From contig NZ_JADQAQ010000016.1 of the NCBI RefSeq assembly GCF_022129445.1, positions 1 through 64,000 of the forward strand: DNA of 64,000 nt. Direction: 5' to 3'. The position numbers were made by a program, and so were the translations under genes. Source of the DNA: Photobacterium sp. Ph5 (lineage in GTDB: Bacteria; Pseudomonadota; Gammaproteobacteria; Enterobacterales; Vibrionaceae). Under the pieces are notes generated by a model. The model saw only the letters and a list, made by a program, of their open reading frames with translations, searched no databases and was not told the DNA's origin. Below, in pieces: positions 25,476-33,772 of the stretch (its first letter is position 1; each line of letters starts with the position of its first letter).

Positions 25476-26966
25476 TTAGCTAAGTAACTGCTCTAATGTT
25501 ATCGGTGAAGAAGCAAGACCTAATCGTTGTGCGGGCGTTAAGCTAAATTTATCTTGGTGACAAAGATTATGCCAAGCACGGTAAATATCAAGTAGTGGTA
25601 GCAATCCGGCAGGACGAAGTTTACGCCTTGGCTCGTTGATCAACTGGCTAAATTGATCATGAAAACGGTTTTGGTAAGAGGAAATAGCACGATATGTCGC
25701 GTGTTCTAACCATTGTTTATCTTTTGATGTTTCTCCTCCTAGGTGGCATATTCCTTTACTGGTATTATCTAAATGAGTAAAAGCCCACCTATCTTGCCAC
25801 CAACCCAACAGTACAATATCTACAGTTACAGGTTTATCCCCGTGTTGCCATAAATCGCCTTCAATAACATAAACAGGATCAATCCGTTTGTTTTTGATGT
25901 GCTCGATAAAAACAGAGACACAGGCTGAACGAAGCAGGGTTTCTTGAGGCATGAAGACTGCGAGATAATCACTATGTTGAAACATCTGCTTTAAATAGAG
26001 ATAGTGGCTATACACAGTATACTGAGGGTAGATCAATGTTCCTTTAGCTGGGTAATTAATGATCCTTCCATCTGATAATGGATTTTCCATATTCGAACGA
26101 GAAAAAATTTTCCGATAGGTTGTATCGACTTGCGCCAAAATCCCTTGTGGGATAAACGTATCTATGAGCGTTGGGTGTAGTGCTGGCATAGCCATATAAC
26201 GCGCAGTATCTTGATAAGCATCGTGACGTATTTGTGCTGTTTTAATATTATCTTGGTGGTAGTTGATATGTTGTGCTACGACATAGCCTGATTGTGCTTC
26301 TGCACTGGCAACCCATAGTACACCGTTCATACTTTTCTCTTGCAACGCTTTTATATTGGAAGCAAGTTGTACTTTATGTTGGTGCTTAAATAAACGTTCA
26401 TCAAACAGAGCAAGTTGGCGACGACACCGTGCTGCTATATGGCTCAATTGGTCATAAAACGTCTTTGGATTTATCTCTAAACGACGACAAATATCTCTTA
26501 CTGGATAACCGGTAAATAATAACCCGAAGAGTTTTTGTTGCAGAGTATGTTTATTATTCGCGCCAGACCAACGATCGACAAATGTTTGTTCACAGGCTTT
26601 ACAGCGATAGCGTTGTCTATCGCCACTAAAACCAAATGCGTGATACAAATGTCTGTGGGTAAGTGCTGAGAAATGCTTATTTTCACAGGCGCTATTAGTA
26701 CACTTTGGCAGATCGCCATTTTGTTGTTCTTGGTAACGTGTCGCCTCTTCAACAACATCTTTATTATTTAATAAAGGCGGGAAGGCACCGCATTCACGAC
26801 ATACAAGGGTTGGACGGTTTTTGTTTGCCTGTTGTAGCACATAATGTTGAGGGTTATGCGAACCAAAATTCTTACAACTCAATGTCTTACAGTGATTAAA
26901 CTGGTGACCATTAAAGGCTAAAGGTAACTGCTCAATGGGGTTTGCTGTTGTAAGAGATGTCGACAT
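25476..26966 (-). CDS. Zinc-ribbon, transposase-like protein (possibly domesticated)
   Basis: A 496-residue protein. Its N-terminal third has several Cys-rich zinc-ribbon-like pairs (CKTLSC, CRECG, CTNSAC, YRCKACEQTF). A helix-turn-helix follows (FGLLFTGYPVRDICRRLEINPKTFYDQL), a layout like IS1-type or other InsA-containing transposases. The C-terminal two-thirds, from NGVLWVASAEAQSGYVVAQ, resembles an RNase H-like start, and QVDTTYRK and VYVIEGDLW could carry acidic residues, but a DDE triad is not clear. No terminal inverted repeats or target duplication were found at its ends, and the frame is fully open, unlike the ISAs1 copy nearby. AAGG at 7-base spacing favours the ATG at 26966. Function unknown. 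Confidence 0.65.
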   Translation of the reverse strand: MSTSLTTANPIEQLPLAFNGHQFNHCKTLSCKNFGSHNPQHYVLQQANKNRPTLVCRECGAFPPLLNNKDVVEEATRYQEQQNGDLPKCTNSACENKHFSALTHRHLYHAFGFSGDRQRYRCKACEQTFVDRWSGANNKHTLQQKLFGLLFTGYPVRDICRRLEINPKTFYDQLSHIAARCRRQLALFDERLFKHQHKVQLASNIKALQEKSMNGVLWVASAEAQSGYVVAQHINYHQDNIKTAQIRHDAYQDTARYMAMPALHPTLIDTFIPQGILAQVDTTYRKIFSRSNMENPLSDGRIINYPAKGTLIYPQYTVYSHYLYLKQMFQHSDYLAVFMPQETLLRSACVSVFIEHIKNKRIDPVYVIEGDLWQHGDKPVTVDIVLLGWWQDRWAFTHLDNTSKGICHLGGETSKDKQWLEHATYRAISSYQNRFHDQFSQLINEPRRKLRPAGLLPLLDIYRAWHNLCHQDKFSLTPAQRLGLASSPITLEQLLS

Positions 26967-27264
26967 AATCAAACCTTATTTTGAGAGATCTTAAAAATGA
27001 GTATAAATATATTTTTAAGCTTGTTACTAGGTAGGTGTAGGATTTGTGAGAAGGGGCTGAGTAAATAGCACTCAGCACAGTTAGAGAACAATACGTTTCA
27101 ATAATATGTTACCTATGATTGTGTAAGACGCCACATTTTACATTATCGAGCTGGTTTCTATTAATTGAAGGTATTGATTAAACTAACATCCCTTTAGTTT
27201 TTATCTTTATATAAAAATAAGCGGTCGACATCTCGGGGAAGAATGCCTTCCGCTTATGAGGTAT
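26967..27264. other. Intergenic region holding the deoD terminator
   Basis: No gene is seen. The right part contains the terminator of deoD; the left part should hold the promoter of the zinc-ribbon protein gene. Confidence 0.4.
27212..27257 (-). terminator. Terminator after deoD
   Basis: On the minus strand ATAAGCGG/CCGCTTAT (8 bp) encloses a 25-base loop and is followed by TTTTTAT. It lies just after the deoD stop. Confidence 0.65.
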
Positions 27265-27975
27265 TTATAAAGAAATAGCTGTTTCTAGCGCGATATTCAT
27301 CATTTCATTAAATGACTTTTGACGATCTTCTGCACTGAGTTTTTCACCACGTTTGATATGATCAGAGACCGTTAAAATAGTCAGCGCTTTTGCACCGAGC
27401 TCTGCTGCTACGCCGTAAATTCCAGCCGCCTCCATATCTACACCAAGAATGCCGAGTTTTTCCATTTTATCGAAAAGATCGCTTTCTGGGCTATAGAATA
27501 GATCAGCTGAAAAAACATTACCGACACGCACCGGTACGTTCTGTGATCGAGCCTGATTTACTGCTGTTTCTAATAAGTGATAATCCGCAATTGCTGCAAA
27601 GTCATGATTTGAAAAACGAATACGGTTTACTTTTGAATCTGTTGAGGCACCCATACCGATGATAACATCCATTAGCTTTACATCATCATGCACAGCGCCA
27701 CAGCTACCAATACGGATAATATTCTTAACACCAAAGTCTTTGATTAATTCATGAACATAAATAGAGCATGAGGGGATCCCCATTCCATGGCCCATGACAG
27801 AAATACGTTGACCTTTATAGGTGCCGGTGTAGCCATACATACTACGTACGTCACAAACACGCTTAACATCATCTAGGTAAGTTTCAGCAATAAACTGAGC
27901 ACGTAGAGGGTCACCAGGCATTAGCACTGCTTCTGCAAAATCGCCAAACTCTGCGTTAATATGTGGGGTAGCCAT
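27265..27975 (-). CDS. deoD: Purine nucleoside phosphorylase DeoD
   Basis: A 236-residue hexameric-type purine nucleoside phosphorylase, which splits purine (deoxy)nucleosides with phosphate to base and (deoxy)ribose-1-phosphate. Visible features: [27 protein letters not shown] (phosphate site), [26 protein letters not shown], and the base-binding and catalytic region [16 protein letters not shown] with TVSDHI (Asp). Length and sequence fit DeoD. The usual deoCAB partners are absent, so this is a stand-alone copy, possibly a second one in the genome. AGGAGCAATAT precedes the ATG. Confidence 0.94.
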   Translation of the reverse strand: MATPHINAEFGDFAEAVLMPGDPLRAQFIAETYLDDVKRVCDVRSMYGYTGTYKGQRISVMGHGMGIPSCSIYVHELIKDFGVKNIIRIGSCGAVHDDVKLMDVIIGMGASTDSKVNRIRFSNHDFAAIADYHLLETAVNQARSQNVPVRVGNVFSADLFYSPESDLFDKMEKLGILGVDMEAAGIYGVAAELGAKALTILTVSDHIKRGEKLSAEDRQKSFNEMMNIALETAISL

Positions 27976-28269
27976 ATATTGCTCCTAGATTTTAATAATT
28001 AACAAAGGTTATTGTTGTGTTTCAATGGAAATAGTTTATGAGAGCAGAATGATTATTCTCGCGATCAATATCACATAATTTAGGCTGTTTTAGATAAAAT
28101 AGTAAGTTGTTTACCAAATATGTTGAAAAAGAGAGGGGGACCACTTTTTTTAATGGTTAAATACGCAAATCTTATAATAAGAAAACGCAACTGATTATGA
28201 TGTTTGGCTATTCTGATCACTTATGTTTTTAGGTAAGATAAACCCATATAATTTAAGCGAGAATAATTC

Positions 28270-28476
28270 ATGTATAACCTTACGTTACTGTCTGATGGTG
28301 AAAGAACACGTATTGAACTAGATAAGCAGGCAGCTTATACCGTATGGAAAGTAAAAAACGGTAAGGTTGGTTATGAAGCCTTTGCTGAACTCATTAACAA
28401 TATTGACGATGATGATGAGCGTGATTTCTGTGATAAATCAGTGAGTAAATATAAACATCAAATGGGTGTTAATTAA
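28270..28476 (+). CDS. Conserved-looking small hypothetical protein
   Basis: A 68-residue soluble protein, starting MYNLTLLSDGERTRIELDK, with an acidic run (NIDDDDERDFCDKS). It has no signal peptide or membrane segment. It is followed by a plausible terminator, which supports it as a real transcription unit. No family is recognised. Confidence 0.6.
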   Translation: MYNLTLLSDGERTRIELDKQAAYTVWKVKNGKVGYEAFAELINNIDDDDERDFCDKSVSKYKHQMGVN

Positions 28477-28504
28477 CGATGTAGTGTTATTTCCGTCGGT
28501 ATTT

Positions 28505-28535
28505 GGCTACTGTAATGGTAGCCGTTTGTTTTTCT
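28505..28535 (+). terminator. Terminator after the small hypothetical gene
   Basis: GGCTAC/GTAGCC (6 bp) with loop TGTAATG is followed by GTTTGTTTTTC. It also insulates the downstream glycan cluster. Confidence 0.6.
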
Positions 28536-28618
28536 TTCGCGAAATTTCTCTTTTTTAAGAATAGAATAATATATTCTCAGATATGCTTTAAAGACTACCG
28601 TTTTATCGTGAGAAAAAG

Positions 28619-29662
28619 ATGAAAAACATAGTCTTAATTTGTGATATTGACGTAAAAAAAGGTAGTAGCTTTTTTGATTTTTTAATTCAGTTACCTGAGC
28701 CGAATAGACACTTCATTTTATTAGCACGATCTATTTCAGAAGATGCTTATTCTACTTTAAAATCAAAAGATTACACATATTCTTCTTTTGCTAATTTCAT
28801 TCAACTGTTTGTTTTACTCTTACGTTATCGTCCACATCTGATTCATTTTCACTTTTATGGTATTGGACATATTTATACATTCATTGCTCGGATGTTTTGT
28901 TCCAAAATTGTGCTCACAATGCATAATTCTCCCCCAAGGCATGTTGAGATAACGGGATGGCGTCGATGGAAGCAATCAGTTCTCGGTATTCCTCTTGTTC
29001 GTCTTTGTGCCATTTCTCCTTTTATTCTGCAATGGTTACAAACCTTTGTGCCTCAAAATAAAATTATACTGATAAATAATGGTATAAATTTATCTCGATT
29101 TAACTTTGAAAAAATGCCGGCTATTACTAATAAATTACGCTGTTTTTATGTCGGAAGTTTAACTCATGAAAAAGGTATTCATTATTTATTGGCTTTATTT
29201 TCGCATCCTGATGTAGCGGCAATTGCTCAATTAGATATTTATGGTGATGGAAAGTTAGAGCAGCAAGTAAAACATGCAGCGGAAGGTGAAAAAGCGATTA
29301 ATTATCATGGTCGTTCAACCCAGATAGAACGAGAACTACGTCACGCGCATGTTGTGTTAATGCCTTCTTGTTGGCAGGAAGCTTTTGGTTATGTTGCGGT
29401 GGAAGCGATGGCTGTTGGTCGACCGGTTATTGCTGAATCTATTGGTGGTTTAGCTGAAATTTTTATCGATAAAAAGCAAGGCTGGTATGTCTATTTTGAG
29501 CAGACAGATCAGGTACAAAAATTGCTAAAGTTACTTTATAACAAGAATAATTTGTTAGACGAAATCAGTGTTGCAGCTCGAGAAAGAGTAGAACGAGAAT
29601 ACGATCTAACAAGACAAATTTTACAAACTCACGCTATGTATACATCTTTGCTAGAAAGATAA
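28619..29662 (+). CDS. Glycosyltransferase family 4 protein
   Basis: A 347-residue GT-B glycosyltransferase of the GT4 type, cytoplasmic and probably membrane-associated. The N-terminal domain has LLLRYRPHLIHFHFYGIGHIY. The C-terminal domain starts CFYVGSLTHEKGIHYLL and has the nucleotide-sugar motif EAFGYVAVEAMAVGRPVIA (E-x7-E), then IGGLAEI. It is the first gene of a four-gene cluster. Donor and acceptor sugars cannot be predicted. It is AT-rich, as polysaccharide genes often are. Confidence 0.87.
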   Translation: MKNIVLICDIDVKKGSSFFDFLIQLPEPNRHFILLARSISEDAYSTLKSKDYTYSSFANFIQLFVLLLRYRPHLIHFHFYGIGHIYTFIARMFCSKIVLTMHNSPPRHVEITGWRRWKQSVLGIPLVRLCAISPFILQWLQTFVPQNKIILINNGINLSRFNFEKMPAITNKLRCFYVGSLTHEKGIHYLLALFSHPDVAAIAQLDIYGDGKLEQQVKHAAEGEKAINYHGRSTQIERELRHAHVVLMPSCWQEAFGYVAVEAMAVGRPVIAESIGGLAEIFIDKKQGWYVYFEQTDQVQKLLKLLYNKNNLLDEISVAARERVEREYDLTRQILQTHAMYTSLLER

Positions 29663-29696
29663 GGGTGTAGTCGATAAGCCGTTAAGGTGGTGATTA

Positions 29697-30392
29697 ATGT
29701 TAATAACACATCAAATTCGAGCTTATATCAAACAGCAAGAAACACCATTTAGTCGGTTTTTATATCGGGTTGCAAAATGGTTTGTTCATGGGCAACTTCC
29801 TGATTTAGCATGGATTTATCGGCCTATTTATGTTGTTTATCGCCTAGTGAGTTTTGCTTTTCAGCGCCTATTGAATATTTTCTTATATCTTCCTATGTTG
29901 CAGGCGCGCTTAGAACACTACAGTCCAGGGTTAAGCTTAGAAAATGGATTTCCATTAATCCAAGGACCAATAAAAATTTATATTGGCAATAATACTTGTT
30001 TAAACGGTGCCTTGAGTATTCATGGTCACCCTGATAGTGGTCAATGTGAAATAAGAATTGGTGAGAATTGTTATATTGGTTGGCAAACTGGGATCTCAGT
30101 AGGAAAAAAAGTACTAATTGGCGATAACGTTATGATTGCAGGTAGAACAAGTATCAATGCGCATAGCGGACATAGTCCGGGACTAGATAAATATAAGCCA
30201 CCAATGATGGCTGATTTAGTCATTGAAGATGATGTATGGATCTGTACAGGTGTCAATATTGTAAAGCCAGTCACTATTGGTCGTGGTTCAGTTGTTGCAT
30301 CAGGATGTGTTGTTACCAAAGATGTGCCACCGAATGTATTGTTTGCAGGTAATCCTGGGAAAGTTATTAGAACGTTAAGGGGAAATGAATGA
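29697..30392 (+). CDS. Left-handed-beta-helix (hexapeptide) acyltransferase
   Basis: A 231-residue protein. The N-terminal 70 residues are amphipathic or hydrophobic (YRPIYVVYRLVSFAFQRLLNIFLYLP), suggesting membrane association. Hexapeptide repeats of a WbbJ/maltose-acetyltransferase-type left-handed helix follow (IGNNTCLNG, IGENCYIG, IGDNVMIAGRTSINAHSGH, IEDDVWICTGVNIVKPVTIGRGSVVASGCVV). His in NAHSGH is the likely catalytic base. It probably acetylates a sugar of the glycan made by this cluster. AGGTGGTGATTA precedes the start, and the stop overlaps the next gene's start (ATGA), so translation is coupled. Confidence 0.85.
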   Translation: MLITHQIRAYIKQQETPFSRFLYRVAKWFVHGQLPDLAWIYRPIYVVYRLVSFAFQRLLNIFLYLPMLQARLEHYSPGLSLENGFPLIQGPIKIYIGNNTCLNGALSIHGHPDSGQCEIRIGENCYIGWQTGISVGKKVLIGDNVMIAGRTSINAHSGHSPGLDKYKPPMMADLVIEDDVWICTGVNIVKPVTIGRGSVVASGCVVTKDVPPNVLFAGNPGKVIRTLRGNE

Positions 30393-31663
30393 ATATATTT
30401 TATTTTAGTTATTTTTCCCCTCCATTATTAAATGTTGGTGCAAACAGAAGTCGACGATTTAGTGAGGCTTTAACATCTTTAGGTCATCGAGTTGTGGTTT
30501 TTCGTGAAGCACGACACCATCGATTTGTTGATGTTGATGTTGATGTTGATGTTGATAATACAGGATGTCTTGCAGATATTATTCCTGTATCTTCATGGAA
30601 TATTGATTGGTGCTGGAAATGGCCAACAATCATCCATAAGCAATGTTATCGGTTAAGGCATCGGCGTTCACCAGAAAGGGACGGTGATATTGCTAAATGT
30701 TATTGGTTAATTGATATGCACTGGGGGTGGATATTTCCTTCTCTTTATGATGCATGGAAAAGGAGTAAATCGATAAAACCCGATGTGATTGTTGTTTCTT
30801 GTCCTCCTTTTAGTAGTGCTTTAACGGGTATGTTACTTTCGAAATGGCTCAACGTTCCGTTGGTATTAGATTTTCGTGATGCTTGGTCACAAGCCAGTTA
30901 TTTTGTCGATGAAAGTACCGTTAAATGTGAACAAAAAATGATGTCTCAAGCGAGTGCCTTGATGGTAACGTCCTCGGCTGATTATCATAATTACCAATCT
31001 TTATATCCTTTACACTGTATTCGTTATATCCCAAATAGTTATGATCGAGTCCTTGATCATGTTTCCGATAATCATAAGGTGCTAACTCTTGGTTATAGTG
31101 GAACTTGGGATGGTTTTAGGCGAAGTGCAGAAGGATTATTTCGCCAATTATCACAGTGTGATTTCCCTATTCGATTTATTAATATTGGTGATGCTCAGCA
31201 TGAGCTGAGACAGCTCATTGAACAATATCAACTAGTCGATGTCGTTGAATTAATTGATTCTCAACCGAAAGAAAAATTACATGATATTTTATCGCAATGT
31301 GATGTGTTATTTATCCAAAAAGGGAGGCCAGATAAAGGTAAAGCTGATACTCATTTAGCGACTAAAGCAATAGATTATGTCGCGAGTGGCAAGCCTATTC
31401 TAGCTGAGTTACCTGACGGTGAAACATTAGACTTTTTAAGGCGACATGCCACACAACTTTATGAAGTTTCAACCGATAATCCTATTATTTACTTACAGCA
31501 ACTAAGTCAGTTGCACCAGTTGTTTGAAAATAACCAATTAACTATCAATAAACCTTCTTCTGATTTTTACTACCAATATGGTCGTGAGAAATTAGCGTCT
31601 GATTTTATTCAGGTATTAACGGATGTCACAACTTCTAGATTTGCTGAACGAGTTAAAACATAA
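30389..31663 (+). CDS. Glycosyltransferase (GT-B type) with a repeat-derived Asp-Val tract
   Basis: A 424-residue GT-B glycosyltransferase beginning MNIFYFSYFSPPLLNVGANRS, typical of GT4-like enzymes of capsule or exopolysaccharide loci. Further landmarks are KPDVIVVSCPPFSSALTGML, LVLDFRDAWS and LGYSGTWDGF in the second domain, and HLATKAIDYVASGKPILAEL near the nucleotide-sugar site. Five tandem copies of GTTGAT at 30527-30556 encode a run of Val-Asp after position 45, in a loop of the N-terminal domain. The hexamer keeps the frame, so copy number would change length only. The gene overlaps both neighbours. Confidence 0.8.
   Translation: MNIFYFSYFSPPLLNVGANRSRRFSEALTSLGHRVVVFREARHHRFVDVDVDVDVDNTGCLADIIPVSSWNIDWCWKWPTIIHKQCYRLRHRRSPERDGDIAKCYWLIDMHWGWIFPSLYDAWKRSKSIKPDVIVVSCPPFSSALTGMLLSKWLNVPLVLDFRDAWSQASYFVDESTVKCEQKMMSQASALMVTSSADYHNYQSLYPLHCIRYIPNSYDRVLDHVSDNHKVLTLGYSGTWDGFRRSAEGLFRQLSQCDFPIRFINIGDAQHELRQLIEQYQLVDVVELIDSQPKEKLHDILSQCDVLFIQKGRPDKGKADTHLATKAIDYVASGKPILAELPDGETLDFLRRHATQLYEVSTDNPIIYLQQLSQLHQLFENNQLTINKPSSDFYYQYGREKLASDFIQVLTDVTTSRFAERVKT
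30527..30556 (+). repeat. Five tandem copies of GTTGAT within the glycosyltransferase gene
   Basis: Perfect 6-bp repeats, five units, encode alternating Val-Asp. Because the unit is a multiple of three, slippage changes loop length rather than frame. Confidence 0.95.
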
Positions 31664-32507
31664 CGGTGTTGTTGTACTGCCCGAATGCATAACGAAAGAA
31701 GAGTTAATGAAAATGCAAGAGAGCTTTCAATCTCAATTGGAACGTCCTGCTTTTAACTCATGGGCAGGCTATGCACAAACGGATAGAAAGCGATTAATGG
31801 TTGAACAACTATTAACACTCGATCATCATTTTTGCCAGCTACCATTAATGCCACTAATTAATAGTCTTATTGTTGGATATTTAGGAAACGATATATGTTT
31901 GCAAGAAGCGAAAGGATGGCAAAGTTTACCGTTTAAAGACAATTTCCACCCATTACATCGTGATGAGTGGTATTGCACTGAATATTATCAATCAAAGATT
32001 ATTCCAAGATCGTTAAAATTAGGCTGTTATCTTGATGATGTAGAGTCAGGAGCATTTGCATTTGTCGCTGGTTCTCATCGGCATCAGTACCAGGGGCAAG
32101 TTGGGGAATTGTTCCATCAATCAACTGAAGATTATGAATTAACGAAGGTAATTGGTAAGGCTGGAACGTTATTTATATTTGATCCCGAGTGTTTACATCA
32201 GCAAAGTTATCCAAATTTGACAGCAAGAAATGCATTGTTCTATCACTTTTTTTCTCCTTCTGTTGTGTTGTCGAAGAATTTTACACAGTGGGGACGTTTT
32301 CAACGTTTATTAATAGAATCGAGTTTTTTATCGGGATTAAATCATCAGCAATTATCATTTTTAGGTTGTGCTCGGCAATCTAGCGATGATATTCCTGATG
32401 TGCAGCACTTTATGAATTTAAGCAAACCGTTAAATATGGTGGTGCGCTCCTTAAATGAAGCGCACTACTGGTTTGAAAAAGTAAAAGTGAAATTTTTTAA
32501 TCAATAA
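31623..32507 (+). CDS. Phytanoyl-CoA dioxygenase (PhyH)-family Fe/2-oxoglutarate oxygenase
   Basis: A 294-residue protein with the marks of a PhyH-type non-haem iron oxygenase. The HxD metal pair is in HPLHRDEWY, the distal His in DPECLHQQSY, and the 2-oxoglutarate-binding Arg probably in TARNALFYHFF. AFAFVAGSHRHQY is the usual surrounding block. It overlaps the upstream glycosyltransferase gene by 41 bp, so it is the last member of the glycan cluster; a hydroxylation of a glycan or lipid part is the natural guess. Its stop lies 3 bp from the stop of the convergent PCuAC gene, leaving no room for a terminator. Confidence 0.83.
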   Translation: MSQLLDLLNELKHNGVVVLPECITKEELMKMQESFQSQLERPAFNSWAGYAQTDRKRLMVEQLLTLDHHFCQLPLMPLINSLIVGYLGNDICLQEAKGWQSLPFKDNFHPLHRDEWYCTEYYQSKIIPRSLKLGCYLDDVESGAFAFVAGSHRHQYQGQVGELFHQSTEDYELTKVIGKAGTLFIFDPECLHQQSYPNLTARNALFYHFFSPSVVLSKNFTQWGRFQRLLIESSFLSGLNHQQLSFLGCARQSSDDIPDVQHFMNLSKPLNMVVRSLNEAHYWFEKVKVKFFNQ

Positions 32508-32510
32508 TGA

Positions 32511-33005
32511 TTAATGGTGGTGAGTCATTTTTTCGTTATTCATATCATCAGGTATAAATGTCGCGGACTCGACATTAACGTTAACGGTTATATTTCCTGC
32601 ATGCTTAAATTGCAGTGTCAAAGGGAAAGACTCACCAAGTTTTGGTACTTGTTTTAAATCGAAAAACATAATGTGGAAGCTACTCGGTTGTAATTGAGTG
32701 ATGCCATCTGCTTTTACATCGATACTTTCTATTTGGCGCATTTTCATCATACCATCTTGGTGTAAATGAGTATGTAACTCAGTCTTTCCAGCTATTGGAG
32801 AACGAGCAGCAATAAGCTGATCATTCTTCGTACTATGATTATTGATTGTTAAAAATGCAGCAGCAACAGAGGAGCTTTCCGGTACTTCTTTTGACCATGC
32901 AGAGCTAACTTCAATCTCAGCTTGTTTGTTGTTTGCTGCAATCGAGGTTGATGCCAATAATACAGAAACAATAAATAGCGTTGTTTGCAAAAGTGTATTT
33001 TTCAT
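32511..33005 (-). CDS. Periplasmic copper chaperone of the PCu(A)C family
   Basis: A 164-residue exported protein (signal MKNTLLQTTLFIVSVLLASTSIAA). The ATG at 33005 is chosen over one 20 codons upstream because AAAGGA sits 8 bases before it and it begins a clean signal peptide. The Cu(I)-binding motif is visible as ELHTHLHQDGMMKM, then FHIMFF about 20 residues later (H(M)x10Mx21HxM pattern). The C-terminal tail ends HHH. Family members deliver copper to the CuA centre of cytochrome c oxidase or otherwise handle periplasmic copper. No SCO or oxidase genes are adjacent. Confidence 0.88.
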   Translation of the reverse strand: MKNTLLQTTLFIVSVLLASTSIAANNKQAEIEVSSAWSKEVPESSSVAAAFLTINNHSTKNDQLIAARSPIAGKTELHTHLHQDGMMKMRQIESIDVKADGITQLQPSSFHIMFFDLKQVPKLGESFPLTLQFKHAGNITVNVNVESATFIPDDMNNEKMTHHH

Positions 33006-33324
33006 ATGCAAGTCCTTTGTATTGATGAAAATACTATTAGTAATCAATGATATGATAGGAACCATATCAATCTATCATTGCAGAGTATTGGACACTAAAA
33101 GTATCGTTACAGTATTGCAAGTATGCATAGATATTGTCGAATAGTAATAAAAACCAATTATATGAATATCACAGTTAATCGTTATTAAATAACGTATTTA
33201 TTGCATAAAAACATCGTATGTAACGATAAAATATCTGATAGTAAATGAAAGTTACATCATTATTTATCGACTGGGTATGCTTATTAGGCTGTTATTTAGT
33301 ATCATTAGCGTAGTAATTGATTGA
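33006..33324. other. Intergenic region with a small palindrome
   Basis: No gene is seen. CGTTATT-A-AATAACG at 33180-33194 is a perfect odd palindrome that could be an operator for either divergent gene. Nothing else is supported. Confidence 0.35.
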
Positions 33325-33681
33325 ATGGTGAACAAAGTGAAAACAACAGATTTTTCGACAGTAGATGATGATAACGGTGATGTTATGCTTTCAATGCGTG
33401 CTGAACAACGTCCCCAGTCTATAAAAAAATCGTCGTTAACCAACTCATCCAGTAAATCTGGTGTAGCAACAAGATCTAAGCGTTTAACTGATTGTCCTGC
33501 TTGCGAAGGTACTGTATCTCGTCGCGCGCATTTTTGTCCTCATTGTGGAGAACCTGACCCTTCTCGACATATGCAACGTTCACAGTGGGTATCTCGAGTG
33601 ATTTGGACTGCAATCATTGCGGCGGGTTGTTGGTATGCGTATGTAGAGTTATTCCCTTGGGTTATGGAGCGAATGAAGTAA
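33325..33681 (+). CDS. Zinc-ribbon single-pass membrane protein
   Basis: A 118-residue protein. Residues about 58-80 hold a zinc ribbon (CPACEGTVSRRAHFCPHCGEP). A transmembrane helix near the C-terminus follows (VIWTAIIAAGCWYAYVELF). The N-terminal half is Ser/Lys-rich and probably disordered. No specific function is known. Candidate starts near 33325-33340 are not clearly separated by ribosome-binding site. A strong terminator follows the gene. Confidence 0.7.
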   Translation: MVNKVKTTDFSTVDDDNGDVMLSMRAEQRPQSIKKSSLTNSSSKSGVATRSKRLTDCPACEGTVSRRAHFCPHCGEPDPSRHMQRSQWVSRVIWTAIIAAGCWYAYVELFPWVMERMK

Positions 33682-33693
33682 TCCACTTAGTAT

Positions 33694-33723
33694 AAAAAAA
33701 CCGACAAGAATGTCGGTTTTTTT
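33694..33723. terminator. Bidirectional terminator between the zinc-ribbon and adhesin genes
   Basis: AAAAACCGACA/TGTCGGTTTTT (11 bp) with loop AGAA and T runs on both strands. It closes the zinc-ribbon gene and, on the minus strand, the adhesin gene. Confidence 0.88.
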
Positions 33724-33772
33724 ATACGTAGCGTTTGAATAACTAAGTTCATAATGAGGGAAATAGTTCCAA

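Noticed and set aside
30527-30556. CRISPR-like repeat
   Set aside because: It is a 6-bp tandem microsatellite inside a coding frame without spacers. No CRISPR array or cas gene was seen anywhere in the window.
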